Shown: positions 23,636 to 32,823, numbered from the stretch's first letter. The stretch is 64,000 nucleotides of DNA from Geminicoccus harenae (GCF_019800005.1 NZ_JABGCL010000016.1:1-64000), one strand, 5' to 3'. Notes: generated by a model from the sequence alone, not told the origin. A program made the numbers and translations.

Positions 23636-24745
23636 ATGAAGAAGACCCTGTTCACCCTGTTGGGCCTGGGCGTCCTGCTCGGCTCGACCAGTGCGATAGC
23701 GCAGAGCACCTGGGACGGCGGCGACGACCTGCCGACCGCGCCGCTCGCCTGCGACGGCACGCCCGGGGCGGCCGCCGCCAAGGAATATGACGGTGCCCAG
23801 CCGACCAACGCGCCCGACCGGGCCGGCAAGCAGCTCACCCTGGTGGACATCCCCAAGCTGATCGGCATCGGCTATTTCGGCGCCACCTCCAAGGGCATGC
23901 AGGACGCCGCCAAGGAGCTGGGCAACGTCGAGGTCACGACCGACGGCCCGACCAAGGCCAATATCGACGAGCAGATCACCTTCATCGACAACTACATCAC
24001 CCGTGGCGTGGACGGCATCCTGTTCGCCGCCAACGACACGGTGGCGATCGCACCGGTGCTGAAGAAGGCCCTGGAAGCCGGCATCCACGTGATCGGCTAC
24101 GACAGCAACTCGACGCCGGACTCGCGTGAGTGGTTCATCAACCAGGCCGAGTTCAACGGCATCGCCAAGTCGATGATCGACAACATCGCCAAGGAGATCG
24201 GCGAGGACGGCTCGTTCGCGATCGTCACCAGCACCTTCACCACGCCGAACCAGGCTCGCTGGATCGCCGAGATGGGCGCCTATGCGGCGCAGTGCTACCC
24301 GAACATGGAGTGGCTGGAGACGGTGGAAGCCCAGGAGGACAACATCCTGTCCTTCAACCAGGCCTCCACCCTGATCAACAAATATGGCGAGGACCTGGAC
24401 GGCATCTTCGGCATGACCAGCGTCGCCACCCCGGCCGCGGCCGAGGCAGTGACCCAGGCCGGCATGTGCGGCAAGATCGCGGTGGTCGGCCTGGCCACGC
24501 CGAACGCGATGCGGCCCTATGTCAAGGCCGACTGCGTGAAGTCGGTGGTGCTGTGGAACCCGGTCGATCTCGGCTATGCCGCGGTCTATGCCGCCCGCGC
24601 CGCGGCCGACGGCAAGCTGAAGCCCGGCTCGACCGAGCTGGAGGCCGGCAAGCTCGGCAAGCTCCAGGTGGTCAACGGTTCCGAGATCCTGCTCGGGCCG
24701 CCCTTCGTGTTCGACAAGAGCAACATCGACGATTTCGACTTCTGA
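23636..24745 (+). CDS. Periplasmic sugar-binding protein of the RhaS/LsrB subfamily
   Basis: A 369-residue protein with signal peptide MKKTLFTLLGLGVLLGSTSA. DIPKLIGIGYFGATSKGMQ and the closing FDKSNIDDFDF resemble LsrB (autoinducer-2), while VVLWNPVDLGYAAVYAARAA and LGKLQVVNGSEILLGPPFVF resemble the rhizobial rhamnose-binding RhaS. The operon order ATPase-permease-permease-SBP is that of lsrACDB, but no lsrK/R/F/G and no rhaU/rhaK gene is present. Ligand therefore undecided: a deoxysugar, polyol or AI-2. Confidence 0.88.
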   Translation: MKKTLFTLLGLGVLLGSTSAIAQSTWDGGDDLPTAPLACDGTPGAAAAKEYDGAQPTNAPDRAGKQLTLVDIPKLIGIGYFGATSKGMQDAAKELGNVEVTTDGPTKANIDEQITFIDNYITRGVDGILFAANDTVAIAPVLKKALEAGIHVIGYDSNSTPDSREWFINQAEFNGIAKSMIDNIAKEIGEDGSFAIVTSTFTTPNQARWIAEMGAYAAQCYPNMEWLETVEAQEDNILSFNQASTLINKYGEDLDGIFGMTSVATPAAAEAVTQAGMCGKIAVVGLATPNAMRPYVKADCVKSVVLWNPVDLGYAAVYAARAAADGKLKPGSTELEAGKLGKLQVVNGSEILLGPPFVFDKSNIDDFDF

Positions 24746-24781
24746 CGGTCGGGATTCTGCGCAAGAACAGTGACGGGAACA

Positions 24782-24812
24782 GCATGGGAGAGGTAGCCGG
24801 CCCTTCCCATGC
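24782..24812 (+). terminator. Inverted repeat after the sugar ABC operon
   Basis: GCATGGGA (24782-24789) and TCCCATGC (24805-24812) form an 8-bp stem with a 15-nt loop, 37 nt after the SBP stop. No T tract follows, so it may be a weak terminator, an mRNA 3'-end stabiliser, or an operator for the following kinase gene. Confidence 0.4.
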
Positions 24813-24878
24813 CGTTCGGCTTCAGGGAGCGCTGCCCGTCCGGGGCGATCGGCTGCCCTGCCGCGCCGGAGCGACTGG

Positions 24879-26555
24879 ATGACCCTCAGCCTGCGGCTGT
24901 TCCTGCTGGGGCTGCTGTCCTTCCTGCCGATGGCGGCGGTGGTGCTCGTCCTGCACATGGAGCTGCGCTCGGCGCGCGAGACCGAGGCGCGCCAGACGGT
25001 CACCCGCCAGACGCAGCAGGCCGCGGCCGAGATCAACCGCATGGTCGAGGGCATGAAGGCGCTGCTCGTCGCGGTCGCCGCGGCCCCCTCGGTCCGCTCG
25101 CTCGACGAGGCCGTCTGCACCACCTACCTGGACGAGCTGCTGGAAGATCGGGTGCTGGACGTCGATGCGCTCGCCGTGTTCGACCTGAAGGGGCAGCGAC
25201 ACTGCCTGGGCACGGGCAGCCCTGCCGCCGGCCTGAACAGCCTGGCACTGCGCCAGGAGGCGTTGCGGGCAAACGACTTCGTGGTGGGCGCCCATACGGA
25301 GGCCGGACCCGCCACCGCGATCCTGCCGTTTGCCCTGCCGCTGCGCAACGATGCCGGCCGGCAGATCGGCGTCGTGGCCGCGAGCCTGAACCTGTTCCAG
25401 CTGAACAACGAGCTGCGCAACTGGCCGCTGGCCCGCGGCAGTGCCGTCACCATCGCCGATAGGGACGGGATGATCCTGGCGCGCACGCCGCTGCCGGAGC
25501 GGTTCGTCGGCACGCGCATTCCCGAGGCGTACCAGGACTGGGTCAAGGGCACGTTGCCGGGGACGGCCGAAGTGCGGAGCCAGGACGGCACGCTACGCCT
25601 GATCTCCTATATCCCGGTGGCGCTGCCGCCGGAGGGTCTCTACGTGAGCACCGGCGTCGCCACGGAGATGCTGTTCCGCGACGTCGACCGGGCGACGGTC
25701 GGCACGCTGGTCATCATGTCGGCGGGCCTGGTCGTGATGATGCTGGGCGTGGCGATCGGTGCCCGCCTGTTCATCCGCCGTCCGGTCGACCGCCTCCTGC
25801 GCGCGGCGGAAGGCTGGAGCGCCGACCCGCCCGACCCGCCCGAGCCGCCCGCCGGGCGCGACGAGTTCAGCGAGATCGGCCGCGCCCTGCACCGGATGGG
25901 CCAGGCCTTCGCCGCCCAGCGCCGCCGCGAGGCGGAGCACCAGGCCGACCTGCGCACCCTGTCCGACGAGCTGGGGCACCGCATCAAGAACTCGCTGATG
26001 ATCGTCCAGGCGATCGTCATGCAGGCCCTGCGCAACGCCAAGGTGGAGCGGAGCGTGCAGGAGCGGATCGAGGCGCGGCTGATGAGCCTGGCCCGCTCCC
26101 ACGAGCTGCTGATGCGCGGGCAGTGGCAGGGCACGCAGGTGGACCTGATCGTGGCCCAGGCCCTGGAACCGTTCGGCTACGAGCGGCGGGGCGACGGGCG
26201 CTTCGCCATCGAGGGCCCGGCCGTACGCCTGCCGGCGCGCCTGACCCTGACGGTCGGCATGGCGCTGCACGAGCTCGCGACCAATGCCAGCAAGTACGGG
26301 GCGCTCTCGGTTCCGGAAGGCCGGGTCCGGGTCGACTGGCAGGTGATCGGTGACCGGGAGCCGCGGCTCCGGCTGCGCTGGCAGGAGAGCGGCGGGCCGC
26401 CCGTGTCCCCGCCGGCCGGCCAGGGGTTCGGCACCCGCCTGATCCAGCGCTGGCTGGGGCCGCAGCTCGGCGGCGGGGTCAGCCTCGACTTCGCCGAGAC
26501 GGGTGTCTGCTGCACCATGGAGATCCGGCTCACCGACCCGCCCGAGGGCGCCTGA
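24879..26555 (+). CDS. HWE-family sensor histidine kinase with extracytoplasmic sensor
   Basis: A 558-residue membrane kinase. TM1 spans about 4-25 and TM2 about 273-298, enclosing a periplasmic Cache-like sensor of about 245 residues with one Cys pair candidate. A HAMP-like linker follows (RPVDRLLRAAEGWS). The phospho-acceptor is His in LSDELGHRIKNSLMIVQAIV, the N-box is LHELATNASKYGALS, and the G-box is GQGFGTRLIQRWL, typical of HWE/HisKA_2 kinases, which often use single-domain or PhyR-type regulators. No response regulator is adjacent, so it is an orphan. It follows the sugar operon and might sense the same ligand (speculation). Confidence 0.88.
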   Translation: MTLSLRLFLLGLLSFLPMAAVVLVLHMELRSARETEARQTVTRQTQQAAAEINRMVEGMKALLVAVAAAPSVRSLDEAVCTTYLDELLEDRVLDVDALAVFDLKGQRHCLGTGSPAAGLNSLALRQEALRANDFVVGAHTEAGPATAILPFALPLRNDAGRQIGVVAASLNLFQLNNELRNWPLARGSAVTIADRDGMILARTPLPERFVGTRIPEAYQDWVKGTLPGTAEVRSQDGTLRLISYIPVALPPEGLYVSTGVATEMLFRDVDRATVGTLVIMSAGLVVMMLGVAIGARLFIRRPVDRLLRAAEGWSADPPDPPEPPAGRDEFSEIGRALHRMGQAFAAQRRREAEHQADLRTLSDELGHRIKNSLMIVQAIVMQALRNAKVERSVQERIEARLMSLARSHELLMRGQWQGTQVDLIVAQALEPFGYERRGDGRFAIEGPAVRLPARLTLTVGMALHELATNASKYGALSVPEGRVRVDWQVIGDREPRLRLRWQESGGPPVSPPAGQGFGTRLIQRWLGPQLGGGVSLDFAETGVCCTMEIRLTDPPEGA

Positions 26556-26574
26556 GCCGGCCATCCGGAGATGC

Positions 26575-27651
26575 TCAGGACCGGGCGGCCACCTCGGCGA
26601 CGCTGGTCTCGCCCTTCAGGATCGCCGCGATCGTGCGCGCCATGGCGGCCGGGCTCGCCACCTCGTCCCACCAGCGCCGCCCCGCCAGATGCAGCTCCTC
26701 CAGCCGTGCCGGCGCCGCGAGCAGCGCCTCCACGACCGCCTCCAGCTCCGACCAGCGCTCCAGCCGAATCGCCGGTGCGGAGCGGTAGAACCAGAAGTCC
26801 GGCAGGGGCTGGCAGATCACCACGCAGCCCGAGCGCATCGCCTCGAAGAAGCGGTGGGTCTCGGGCGTGGTGCCGCGCGGCGCCACGCAGATCCGCGTGT
26901 CCATCAGCCGACGGGCATAGGCGTCACCCGGATCGACCGGCCCAGCCTGGTAGGTCTGGTTGATCTGCAGGGAGATCGGCCAGTCGGGGTGGAACGCCTG
27001 GAGCCGGCGCAGGTTGGCGACCATCTCCTGCCGCGCGCGGCGCTTGGGCAGGTTGGCCAGGCGCGGGTAGAACGAGAACCGGCCGACCGCGGCATTGTCC
27101 AGGCTGCCGGCGAACCAGATGAGGTGCGGCCGCTCCCCGATCGGCTTGACCGGCAATTCCTGCTGGCGGGCATAGCCCAGCGGGATGGGCAGGGTCTTCG
27201 CCTGCACCGCCTGGTGCCGCCCGGGCCCGATCCGCCGCACGATGCGCAGGTCCTGCAGCCGGTTGCGCGCCACCCGGGTCCGGTCGAGCATCCAGGGCAG
27301 GTCGGCGCGGAACGGCTCCACCGGCTGCGGGCGCATGCCATAGGCCTTGAGGATCAGCCCGGCCCGCTCGTAGCGCCAGGGGGTCAGCGAGCGTTCCTCG
27401 CCATACATGAACACGACGCAGTCCCCGTCCAGGTCGGGGATGTCGTGCTTGCCGTCATAGGTGATGTACCAGCGCCGCCCGGTGATGCCGTGCTCGCGGA
27501 CCAGGCGGCGGATGATGTTCAGAAAATACTCGTAGCGTTCGCCGTTGCCGGTCTCGTCCGGACCGATCTCGAGCTGGTAGCGCTGGCCGCCGATCCGGAT
27601 GTTGCCGACGGACAGGCGCTCGGGAGATGGGACGGGCATCGGGCAGGCCAT
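26575..27651 (-). CDS. Exostosin-like glycosyltransferase
   Basis: A 358-residue soluble protein. The C-terminal half, with APRGTTPETHRFFEAMRSGC followed by VVICQPLPDFWFYRSAP, is the donor-sugar-binding signature of exostosin/GT47- or GT1-like transferases (R, E and a Gly-Cys turn). The N-terminal part has YFLNIIRRLVREHGITG. Together with the following epimerase gene it suggests synthesis of a cell-surface glycan. ATG 27651 is used; ATG 27639 is equally possible since neither has a good ribosome site. Confidence 0.68.
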   Translation of the reverse strand: MACPMPVPSPERLSVGNIRIGGQRYQLEIGPDETGNGERYEYFLNIIRRLVREHGITGRRWYITYDGKHDIPDLDGDCVVFMYGEERSLTPWRYERAGLILKAYGMRPQPVEPFRADLPWMLDRTRVARNRLQDLRIVRRIGPGRHQAVQAKTLPIPLGYARQQELPVKPIGERPHLIWFAGSLDNAAVGRFSFYPRLANLPKRRARQEMVANLRRLQAFHPDWPISLQINQTYQAGPVDPGDAYARRLMDTRICVAPRGTTPETHRFFEAMRSGCVVICQPLPDFWFYRSAPAIRLERWSELEAVVEALLAAPARLEELHLAGRRWWDEVASPAAMARTIAAILKGETSVAEVAARS

Positions 27652-27729
27652 CGTCGTTGCGCCGGTCGCGGGGCGAGGCCGGCACCCGCGCCGACTATAG
27701 GAAGCCTCGCCGCCGAATAGAAGCCGCGC

Positions 27730-28806
27730 TCAGGCCACCGCCGGCACGGCATAGGCCTCGTGATAGGCGCGCATCGTTTCCAGCAGGACCTCGGGCAGCG
27801 CCATCGTCGGGTTCCAGCCCAAGAGGCGCTGGGCCTTGCCGATGTCCGGCATGCGCCGGTCGCAGTCCTCGTAGCCCTGGCCGTAGAACCGCTCGGCCGA
27901 CACCGTCACGATCGGGTGGTCGTTGAACCGCGCATCGCCGGTGATCTTCGCATAGGTGCGGCGCATCAGGTCGGCCAGCTCGGCCATCGTCACCTCGTTG
28001 TGCGGGTTGCCGATGTTGAACGCCTGGTTCTGCGCGGCGGAAGGGCGCTCCAGCATGCGCCGGACCGCGTCCACCGCCTCGTGGATCGAGACGATCGTCC
28101 GCCGGGCCTGGCCGCCGTCGACCAGCTGCATGGGCTGGCCCGACATGAGTGCCGCCATGAAGCAGGCCAGCACGCGCGGCACGCCGTCGCCGTCGCGGCT
28201 CGGGATATAGTCCATGCGCGGGCCGAAGAAGTTGAGCGGCCGGACGATGGTGAACGGCAGGCCGTCTTCGGCATGGTGGGCATAGACCAGCCGCTCGGCC
28301 ATCTGCTTGGCGCAGGCATAGGACCAGCGCTGGTTCTGGATCGGCCCCATGACCAGCGGGGTCTCGTCCTCGCGCAGCTCGTAGAGGTCGGGGTCGTCAT
28401 AGGTGCCGGCCGGCAGGTAGCTGGCGATCGTGCGGCCATAGACCTCGCTGGTCGAGAAGCTGACCAGCCAGCGCCGGTACTTCGCGCAGAGCTGGATGAC
28501 CGGATAGACGTCGAACAGGCTGGCGTGGATGACGCTCACCGGGCGGGTATTGTAGTCGGACGGGTTGCAGATCGCGGCGAGGTTGATCACCACGTCGCAC
28601 TCCTGCACGGCCCGCTCGACCTCGACCAGTGCCTCGGGCGAATTCGCGACCGAGCGGTGGAAGGTGAAGCGCGGATTGCCCAGGTGGTGGCGGATCTTGC
28701 GGTCCTCCGGATCCCAGCCCTCGATCAGGTAGGATTCGTCGCCCAGGAGATTGTCGAGCAGATGGCTGCCGACGAATCCGCCGCAACCCAGGATGACGAC
28801 GCGCAC
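27730..28806 (-). CDS. NAD-dependent epimerase/dehydratase, ArnA-decarboxylase-like
   Basis: A 358-residue extended SDR. The N-terminal VVILGCGGFVGSHLLDNLL is the GxxGxxG nucleotide fold, SFSTSEVYGR carries the catalytic Thr/Ser, YACAKQMAERLVYAHH has Tyr-x3-Lys, and RPLNFFGPRMDYIP and VDGGQARRTIVSIHEAVDAV are substrate-side blocks. The line-up is close to the UDP-glucuronic-acid decarboxylase domain of ArnA, so it probably makes a UDP-pentose or related sugar nucleotide. GTG 28806 follows AAGGGACACGGAA and is preferred to the in-frame codon at 28845. It lies 78 bp upstream of the glycosyltransferase gene. Confidence 0.82.
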   Translation of the reverse strand: MRVVILGCGGFVGSHLLDNLLGDESYLIEGWDPEDRKIRHHLGNPRFTFHRSVANSPEALVEVERAVQECDVVINLAAICNPSDYNTRPVSVIHASLFDVYPVIQLCAKYRRWLVSFSTSEVYGRTIASYLPAGTYDDPDLYELREDETPLVMGPIQNQRWSYACAKQMAERLVYAHHAEDGLPFTIVRPLNFFGPRMDYIPSRDGDGVPRVLACFMAALMSGQPMQLVDGGQARRTIVSIHEAVDAVRRMLERPSAAQNQAFNIGNPHNEVTMAELADLMRRTYAKITGDARFNDHPIVTVSAERFYGQGYEDCDRRMPDIGKAQRLLGWNPTMALPEVLLETMRAYHEAYAVPAVA

Positions 28807-29062
28807 TTCCGTGTCCCTTTCGCGATCGGCCCGACCCGAACCCACCGGTGGAAAATATCCGATCTCTTCAGCGGGTGACTAGCCAGACCGGCGTGCACGT
28901 ACAACGTCCATTTGGACATGCCTGACTGGCATCAGGTGTTTTGCCGGATGTGTTGCAAGAGACGCACGAAATTCCTGCGCAGTACCTAAGTAGAATTTGC
29001 AGTTTCACTTTCGGAGTGAAGAAGAGGTCAGATCTCAATGGGGAGGGGCTGCCGAAAGCGGA
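28807..29062. other. Intergenic region with no recognised feature
   Basis: About 250 bp, AT-richer than its surroundings, between the epimerase gene and the mcl terminator. No gene or repeat seen. It must contain the promoter of the glycan pair, but no confident -35/-10 could be assigned. Confidence 0.35.
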
Positions 29063-29086
29063 ACGACCCGGCGTGAGCCGGGTCGT
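29063..29086 (-). terminator. Terminator hairpin after mcl
   Basis: ACGACCCGGC and GCCGGGTCGT form a perfect 10-bp stem with loop GTGA, 27 nt beyond the mcl stop. On the minus strand it is followed by TCCGCTTTCGG, a weak T-rich tail. Confidence 0.7.
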
Positions 29087-29113
29087 CCTGTCGAGATCCT
29101 GGGTTGATGCGGC

Positions 29114-30094
29114 TCAGCCGGCAGCGGCGATCCGGTCGGCGCTGGCGACCAGCGCCTCGGCCTGGCGGATCGAGGCGATGTCGATCAGCCGCCCGTCCAG
29201 GCTGACGGCACCCTTGCCGGCCTTGGATGCCTCCTCCATCGCGACCAGGATGCGCCGGGCGCGCTCGACCTCCTTGGCCGGCGGGGTGAACACCTCGTTG
29301 GCGAGCGGGATCTGCGAGGGGTGGATCGCCCACTTGCCCTCGCAGCCCAGCACCGCCGCGCGGCGCGCCTGGGCCTGATAGCCGTCCGGGTCCTGGAAGT
29401 TGCCGAACGGGCCGTCCACCGGCCGCAGGCCGTTGGCGCGGGCCGCCACCACCATGCGGGCGATCGCGTAGTGCCACATGTCGCCCCAATGGTAGGAGCG
29501 CGAGTTGTCGACGTCCGGGTCCGTGAGCACGCCATAGTCCGGGTTCGGGCCGCCGATCACGGTGGTGCGCGCCCGGGTCGAGGCGGCATAGTCGGCCACG
29601 CCGAAATGCAGGCTCTCGTTGCGCTTGGACGCCCTGGCGATCTCGTGGACATTGGCCATGCCCAGCGCGGTCTCGACGATCAACTCGAAGCCGATCCGCT
29701 TCTTGCGCTTCATGGCGGTCTCGACCTGGGTGACCAGCATGTCGACCGCGTAGATGTCGGCGGCGGTGCCGACCTTGGGGATCATGATCAGGTCGAGCCG
29801 CTCGCCGGTCTGCTCGATCACGTCGACCACGTCACGATACATGTAGTGCGTGTCGAGGCCGTTGATCCGGACCGACAGGGTCTTGCTGCCCCAGTCGATG
29901 TCGTTGATCGCCTGGATGATGTTCTTGCGCGCCTGCTCCTTCTGGTCGGGCGCCACCGCGTCCTCCAGGTCCAGGAACACCACGTCCACCCCGGAAGCCG
30001 CCGCCTTCTCGAACATCTGCGGCGAGCTGCCCGGCACGGCCAGTTCCGAGCGGTTCAGCCTGGGCGTGCACTGCTCGACGATCGTGAAACTCAT
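29114..30094 (-). CDS. mcl: L-malyl-CoA / beta-methylmalyl-CoA lyase (HpcH/CitE family)
   Basis: A 326-residue TIM-barrel CoA-ester lyase. Blocks VVFLDLEDAVAPDQKEQAR, LSVRINGLDTHYMYRDVVDV, IMIPKVGTAADIYAVDMLV, FELIVETALGMANVHEIA and GKWAIHPSQIPLANEVFTP correspond closely to Rhodobacter Mcl1. It cleaves malyl-CoA to acetyl-CoA and glyoxylate and beta-methylmalyl-CoA to propionyl-CoA and glyoxylate, as in the ethylmalonyl-CoA pathway. No other gene of that pathway is adjacent. The start overlaps the xerD stop by 4 bp, so it may be read from the xerD transcript. Confidence 0.88.
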   Translation of the reverse strand: MSFTIVEQCTPRLNRSELAVPGSSPQMFEKAAASGVDVVFLDLEDAVAPDQKEQARKNIIQAINDIDWGSKTLSVRINGLDTHYMYRDVVDVIEQTGERLDLIMIPKVGTAADIYAVDMLVTQVETAMKRKKRIGFELIVETALGMANVHEIARASKRNESLHFGVADYAASTRARTTVIGGPNPDYGVLTDPDVDNSRSYHWGDMWHYAIARMVVAARANGLRPVDGPFGNFQDPDGYQAQARRAAVLGCEGKWAIHPSQIPLANEVFTPPAKEVERARRILVAMEEASKAGKGAVSLDGRLIDIASIRQAEALVASADRIAAAG

Positions 30095-31044
30095 TCCCCG
30101 TCTCCCTTGAGGGCTGCCGCGCCGCCTGGACGTGTCGCGGCCTTGTGCGTGGCCGGTCTTGCCAAAGGATGGTGCTCGGTCACCACCGCGGCGAGGCGCT
30201 CGGGCCGAACATGCGTGTAGATCTGCGTTGTCGCAATGTCGGCGTGCCCGAGCATGGTCTGGACCGCGCGCAGGTCCGCCCCGTGCGCCAGGAGATGAGT
30301 GGCGAATGCGTGGCGGAGCACGTGGGGCGAGATCCGCTCCGGATCGATCCCGGCTTCCGGGGCCAGCCGCTTGAGTAGATAGAGGACGTGCTGCCGGGTC
30401 AGGTGGCCGCTGGCGCCCGTCGAGGGGAACAGGCGGTTCTTGCGGTCGGCGGGCCGCACCTCCAGCCAGCGCGTCAGGGCCTCGCGGGCAAAGCGGCCGA
30501 CCGGGACCATCCGCTCCTTGCCGCCCTTGCCCTTGACCAGCAACGCGGTGCGGTCGGGCGTGAAGGCGCCGAGCGTCAGGCCCACCAGCTCCGAGACGCG
30601 CAGCCCGGACGCGTAGGACAGCTCCAGCAGGCAGGTCAGCCGCCGCCCGTCCGGGCCGTCCTTCAGCCTGGCCGCGGCGAGCAGGGCTTCGACCTCTTCC
30701 TCGCTCAGCACCCGCGGCAGGCTGCGCTGCCGGCGCGGGCCCTCGACCGCCAGGGTCGGGTCGTCGGGGCGCTGGCCTTCCAGATGGAGGAAGCGGTGGA
30801 ACTGGCGCAAGGCGGCCAGGCGCCGGGCCTGGGTGGTGGCCTTGAGGCCCGCATCGGCGGCGGCCTGGAGAAAAGCGCGCACCTCGGCCTCGCCCGCCGT
30901 TCCCTCGTCCTGGCCGCGCTGGCGCAGGAAGGTGAGCCAGGCGCTCAGATCGTTGTGGTAGGCGGCGATGGTGTGGCGGGACGCCCCGCGCTCCACCGCC
31001 ATCATCTCCAAGAACGGCGCCAGGGCGGAGCGGCGTTCAGCCAT
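30091..31044 (-). CDS. xerD: Tyrosine recombinase XerD
   Basis: A 317-residue site-specific recombinase with an N-terminal SAM-like core-binding domain (about 8-95) and a catalytic domain with all active residues: Arg in YASGLRVSELVGL, Lys in VKGKGGKERMVPVG, HVLRHAFATHLLAHG (His-x2-Arg), LGHADIATTQIYTHV (His/Trp position and nucleophilic Tyr). With XerC it resolves chromosome dimers at dif. The location beside aroK-aroB is conserved in alphaproteobacteria, which supports XerD. It overlaps the upstream hypothetical gene by 8 bp. The C-terminal 15 residues extend past the usual end. Confidence 0.93.
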   Translation of the reverse strand: MAERRSALAPFLEMMAVERGASRHTIAAYHNDLSAWLTFLRQRGQDEGTAGEAEVRAFLQAAADAGLKATTQARRLAALRQFHRFLHLEGQRPDDPTLAVEGPRRQRSLPRVLSEEEVEALLAAARLKDGPDGRRLTCLLELSYASGLRVSELVGLTLGAFTPDRTALLVKGKGGKERMVPVGRFAREALTRWLEVRPADRKNRLFPSTGASGHLTRQHVLYLLKRLAPEAGIDPERISPHVLRHAFATHLLAHGADLRAVQTMLGHADIATTQIYTHVRPERLAAVVTEHHPLARPATHKAATRPGGAAALKGDGE

Positions 31045-32575
31045 CGAGCCGCACGATCACCGTGCTGCGCGCGATCTCGCGCGCGTCCATGGCACGGTCG
31101 CTCGCCACCAGGCCGGCCAGCCCGCGCGCCAGGGCGGCCGGCTCCGGGCTGGCGAGATCGGCCAGGGCACGCGCCAGGCGCAGGGCCGGGGCACCCGCCG
31201 GCGGCGGCGAGGCTGCCGCCGGCAACAGCCGTTCCCAGGGGGAGGACAGGGGCACGCCCTGCCCGGCCAAGCCAGCGGCGAGCAGGGTGGCGTCGTCCCG
31301 GTCGAACAGCCCGTCCGGTGCCGGCGGCATCCGGGACGGATCGACCAGGCCCGCCAGGATCATCAGGACCGCCACCCGATGGGCGCGGGCCCGGTCGCCC
31401 TGCGGCTGCGCTTCCAGCATGTCGAACCAGGAAAGTGCGGCACCCTCCTCGCCGGCGGCCAGGAGGATCCGGGCCAGCGTCTCGGCTTCCAGCGCCAGGG
31501 CCTGGCGGGGTGCTATCGTGGCGGCCAGCGGGGCCAGTTGCGGCAGGTAGGCCCGGCGGCTGTCCGGGCCGGGATGGGCATGCCACAGCAGCACGATCTC
31601 GCGGGCGCGGGCCTGCGGGTCGGTGATCGCGCGCAGGCGGCTGGCCTCGGCACCGGTGGCGGCGAAATTGCCACGTGCCGCCTCCACCCGGGCGCGGGCG
31701 GACGCGCGCAGGGCCGGCGGCGTGGCCGGATCGACGGCGAGGCGCGCCAGGGCCGCGGCGCTGGCATGGGCAACCGCCTCGTCCGGCAGGGCCAAGCCCA
31801 GCTTTCGCGCCAGCGCCAGGTCGGCGGGCGTCACCGTGGCGCTCCAGTCCACCGCATCAGTGCGCCCGTAGCCCAGTGCCACCGCGACCAGCGTGCCGAA
31901 CGGCTGGGCGCGCAGGCTGCCGGTTTCTTGCAGGGCATTCGCCAGCACCAGGGCGCTGTCCGGCCGGTCTTCCAGGAGCGCGCACAGCAGGTTGAGCTCG
32001 CCGCTGCCCTCCGGGCCGCCGGCTTCCTGGCCCCAGCCCGCCATGCCCGCGTCGCGCACGAGCGCACAGGCCGCTTCATCCTGGCCGGCCGCGAGGTCGA
32101 GGCTGGCCGCGACCGGCGCCAGGGCGGCCAGGCGGATGGCACCCGGCCCGGCCTCGTCCACCAGGGCCTGGGCCGCGTCCAAAGCACCCAGCTCGACCAG
32201 GCGCTGGAGGCGCAGGGCCAGCAGGCTACCCGACGGCTGGCCCTGCGGGGTCGGCAGAAGCAGGAGTTCGACCTGGAGGCGGCGGGCAGTGGGATCGGCC
32301 GGGTCCGCCGGCAGGGCCGCCAAAGCCGAGGCGATCTCGGCGGGCGGCGTGTCGCCCCAGGCAGCCGAACCTTGCCATTGGCCGCTGCCCACGGCGTCGG
32401 CGCTCGGCACGTCCAGCGGGCGCACGGTGAGCTCGGAGGGAGGGGATGCCGGGCCGGCGGATCTGGCGGGCGGCTGGTCCTCGAACAGGGGCCGCGGCTG
32501 AGCCTGCACGCTGCCGGCCAGGGCCGCCCAGGCGCAGCAGGCCAGCAGCCAGCGTGCGGTCGCTCGATGCATCAT
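31037..32575 (-). CDS. Exported alpha-helical repeat protein conserved next to xerD
   Basis: A 512-residue protein. [20 protein letters not shown] is a signal peptide cleaved near VQAQP; the rest is Ala/Leu-rich with many short helical pairs ([40 protein letters not shown]), resembling TPR/HEAT-type solenoids. Proteins of this kind occur between xerD and aroK in alphaproteobacteria; the function is unknown, probably periplasmic. Its ATG overlaps the stop of the 46-codon gene upstream (TGATG) and its end overlaps xerD, so the three form an operon. Confidence 0.75.
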   Translation of the reverse strand: MMHRATARWLLACCAWAALAGSVQAQPRPLFEDQPPARSAGPASPPSELTVRPLDVPSADAVGSGQWQGSAAWGDTPPAEIASALAALPADPADPTARRLQVELLLLPTPQGQPSGSLLALRLQRLVELGALDAAQALVDEAGPGAIRLAALAPVAASLDLAAGQDEAACALVRDAGMAGWGQEAGGPEGSGELNLLCALLEDRPDSALVLANALQETGSLRAQPFGTLVAVALGYGRTDAVDWSATVTPADLALARKLGLALPDEAVAHASAAALARLAVDPATPPALRASARARVEAARGNFAATGAEASRLRAITDPQARAREIVLLWHAHPGPDSRRAYLPQLAPLAATIAPRQALALEAETLARILLAAGEEGAALSWFDMLEAQPQGDRARAHRVAVLMILAGLVDPSRMPPAPDGLFDRDDATLLAAGLAGQGVPLSSPWERLLPAAASPPPAGAPALRLARALADLASPEPAALARGLAGLVASDRAMDAREIARSTVIVRLDG

Positions 32576-32715
32576 CACTGGGCCAGCCGTTCCGCCGGGA
32601 CGACCGCCTCGACTGGCTGCCGCGGCGCCGGAACGTCCCAGAACATCAGGAAGGCGATACCGCCCAGCACGGCCGCGATCAGGATCACGAGCAACGCCCG
32701 TCCGAGTGCCGCCAT
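32575..32715 (-). CDS. 46-residue single-pass membrane protein
   Basis: A very short gene reading [20 protein letters not shown] then [20 protein letters not shown] and AERLAQ. One membrane helix (about 5-25) is followed by a conserved-looking WDVPAPxxPVExVVPxER tail that would lie in the periplasm. The stop TGA shares its A with the ATG of the next gene, evidence of translational coupling. Similar small proteins occur beside xerD in other alphaproteobacteria (from memory). Function unknown; perhaps an envelope partner of the helical-repeat protein. Confidence 0.8.
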   Translation of the reverse strand: MAALGRALLVILIAAVLGGIAFLMFWDVPAPRQPVEAVVPAERLAQ

Positions 32716-32823
32716 CGTTCCGCGTGGATCCCGCGCGTGTGGTTTTCGTCCAGGCCGGGCTTGCCGTCGGTGGCCTTCGCCGGTTTATATAGGCGACGCT
32801 CCGCCCGTTCAACGCTGACACGA

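Noticed and set aside
20089..24745. Labelling the transporter as a definite rhamnose or autoinducer-2 system
   Set aside because: The binding protein mixes both signatures and diagnostic catabolic or signalling genes are absent.
30091..31044. Tyrosine recombinase as an integrase of a genomic island
   Set aside because: Sequence and the conserved aroK-aroB neighbourhood fit XerD; there is no tRNA, att repeat or phage gene.
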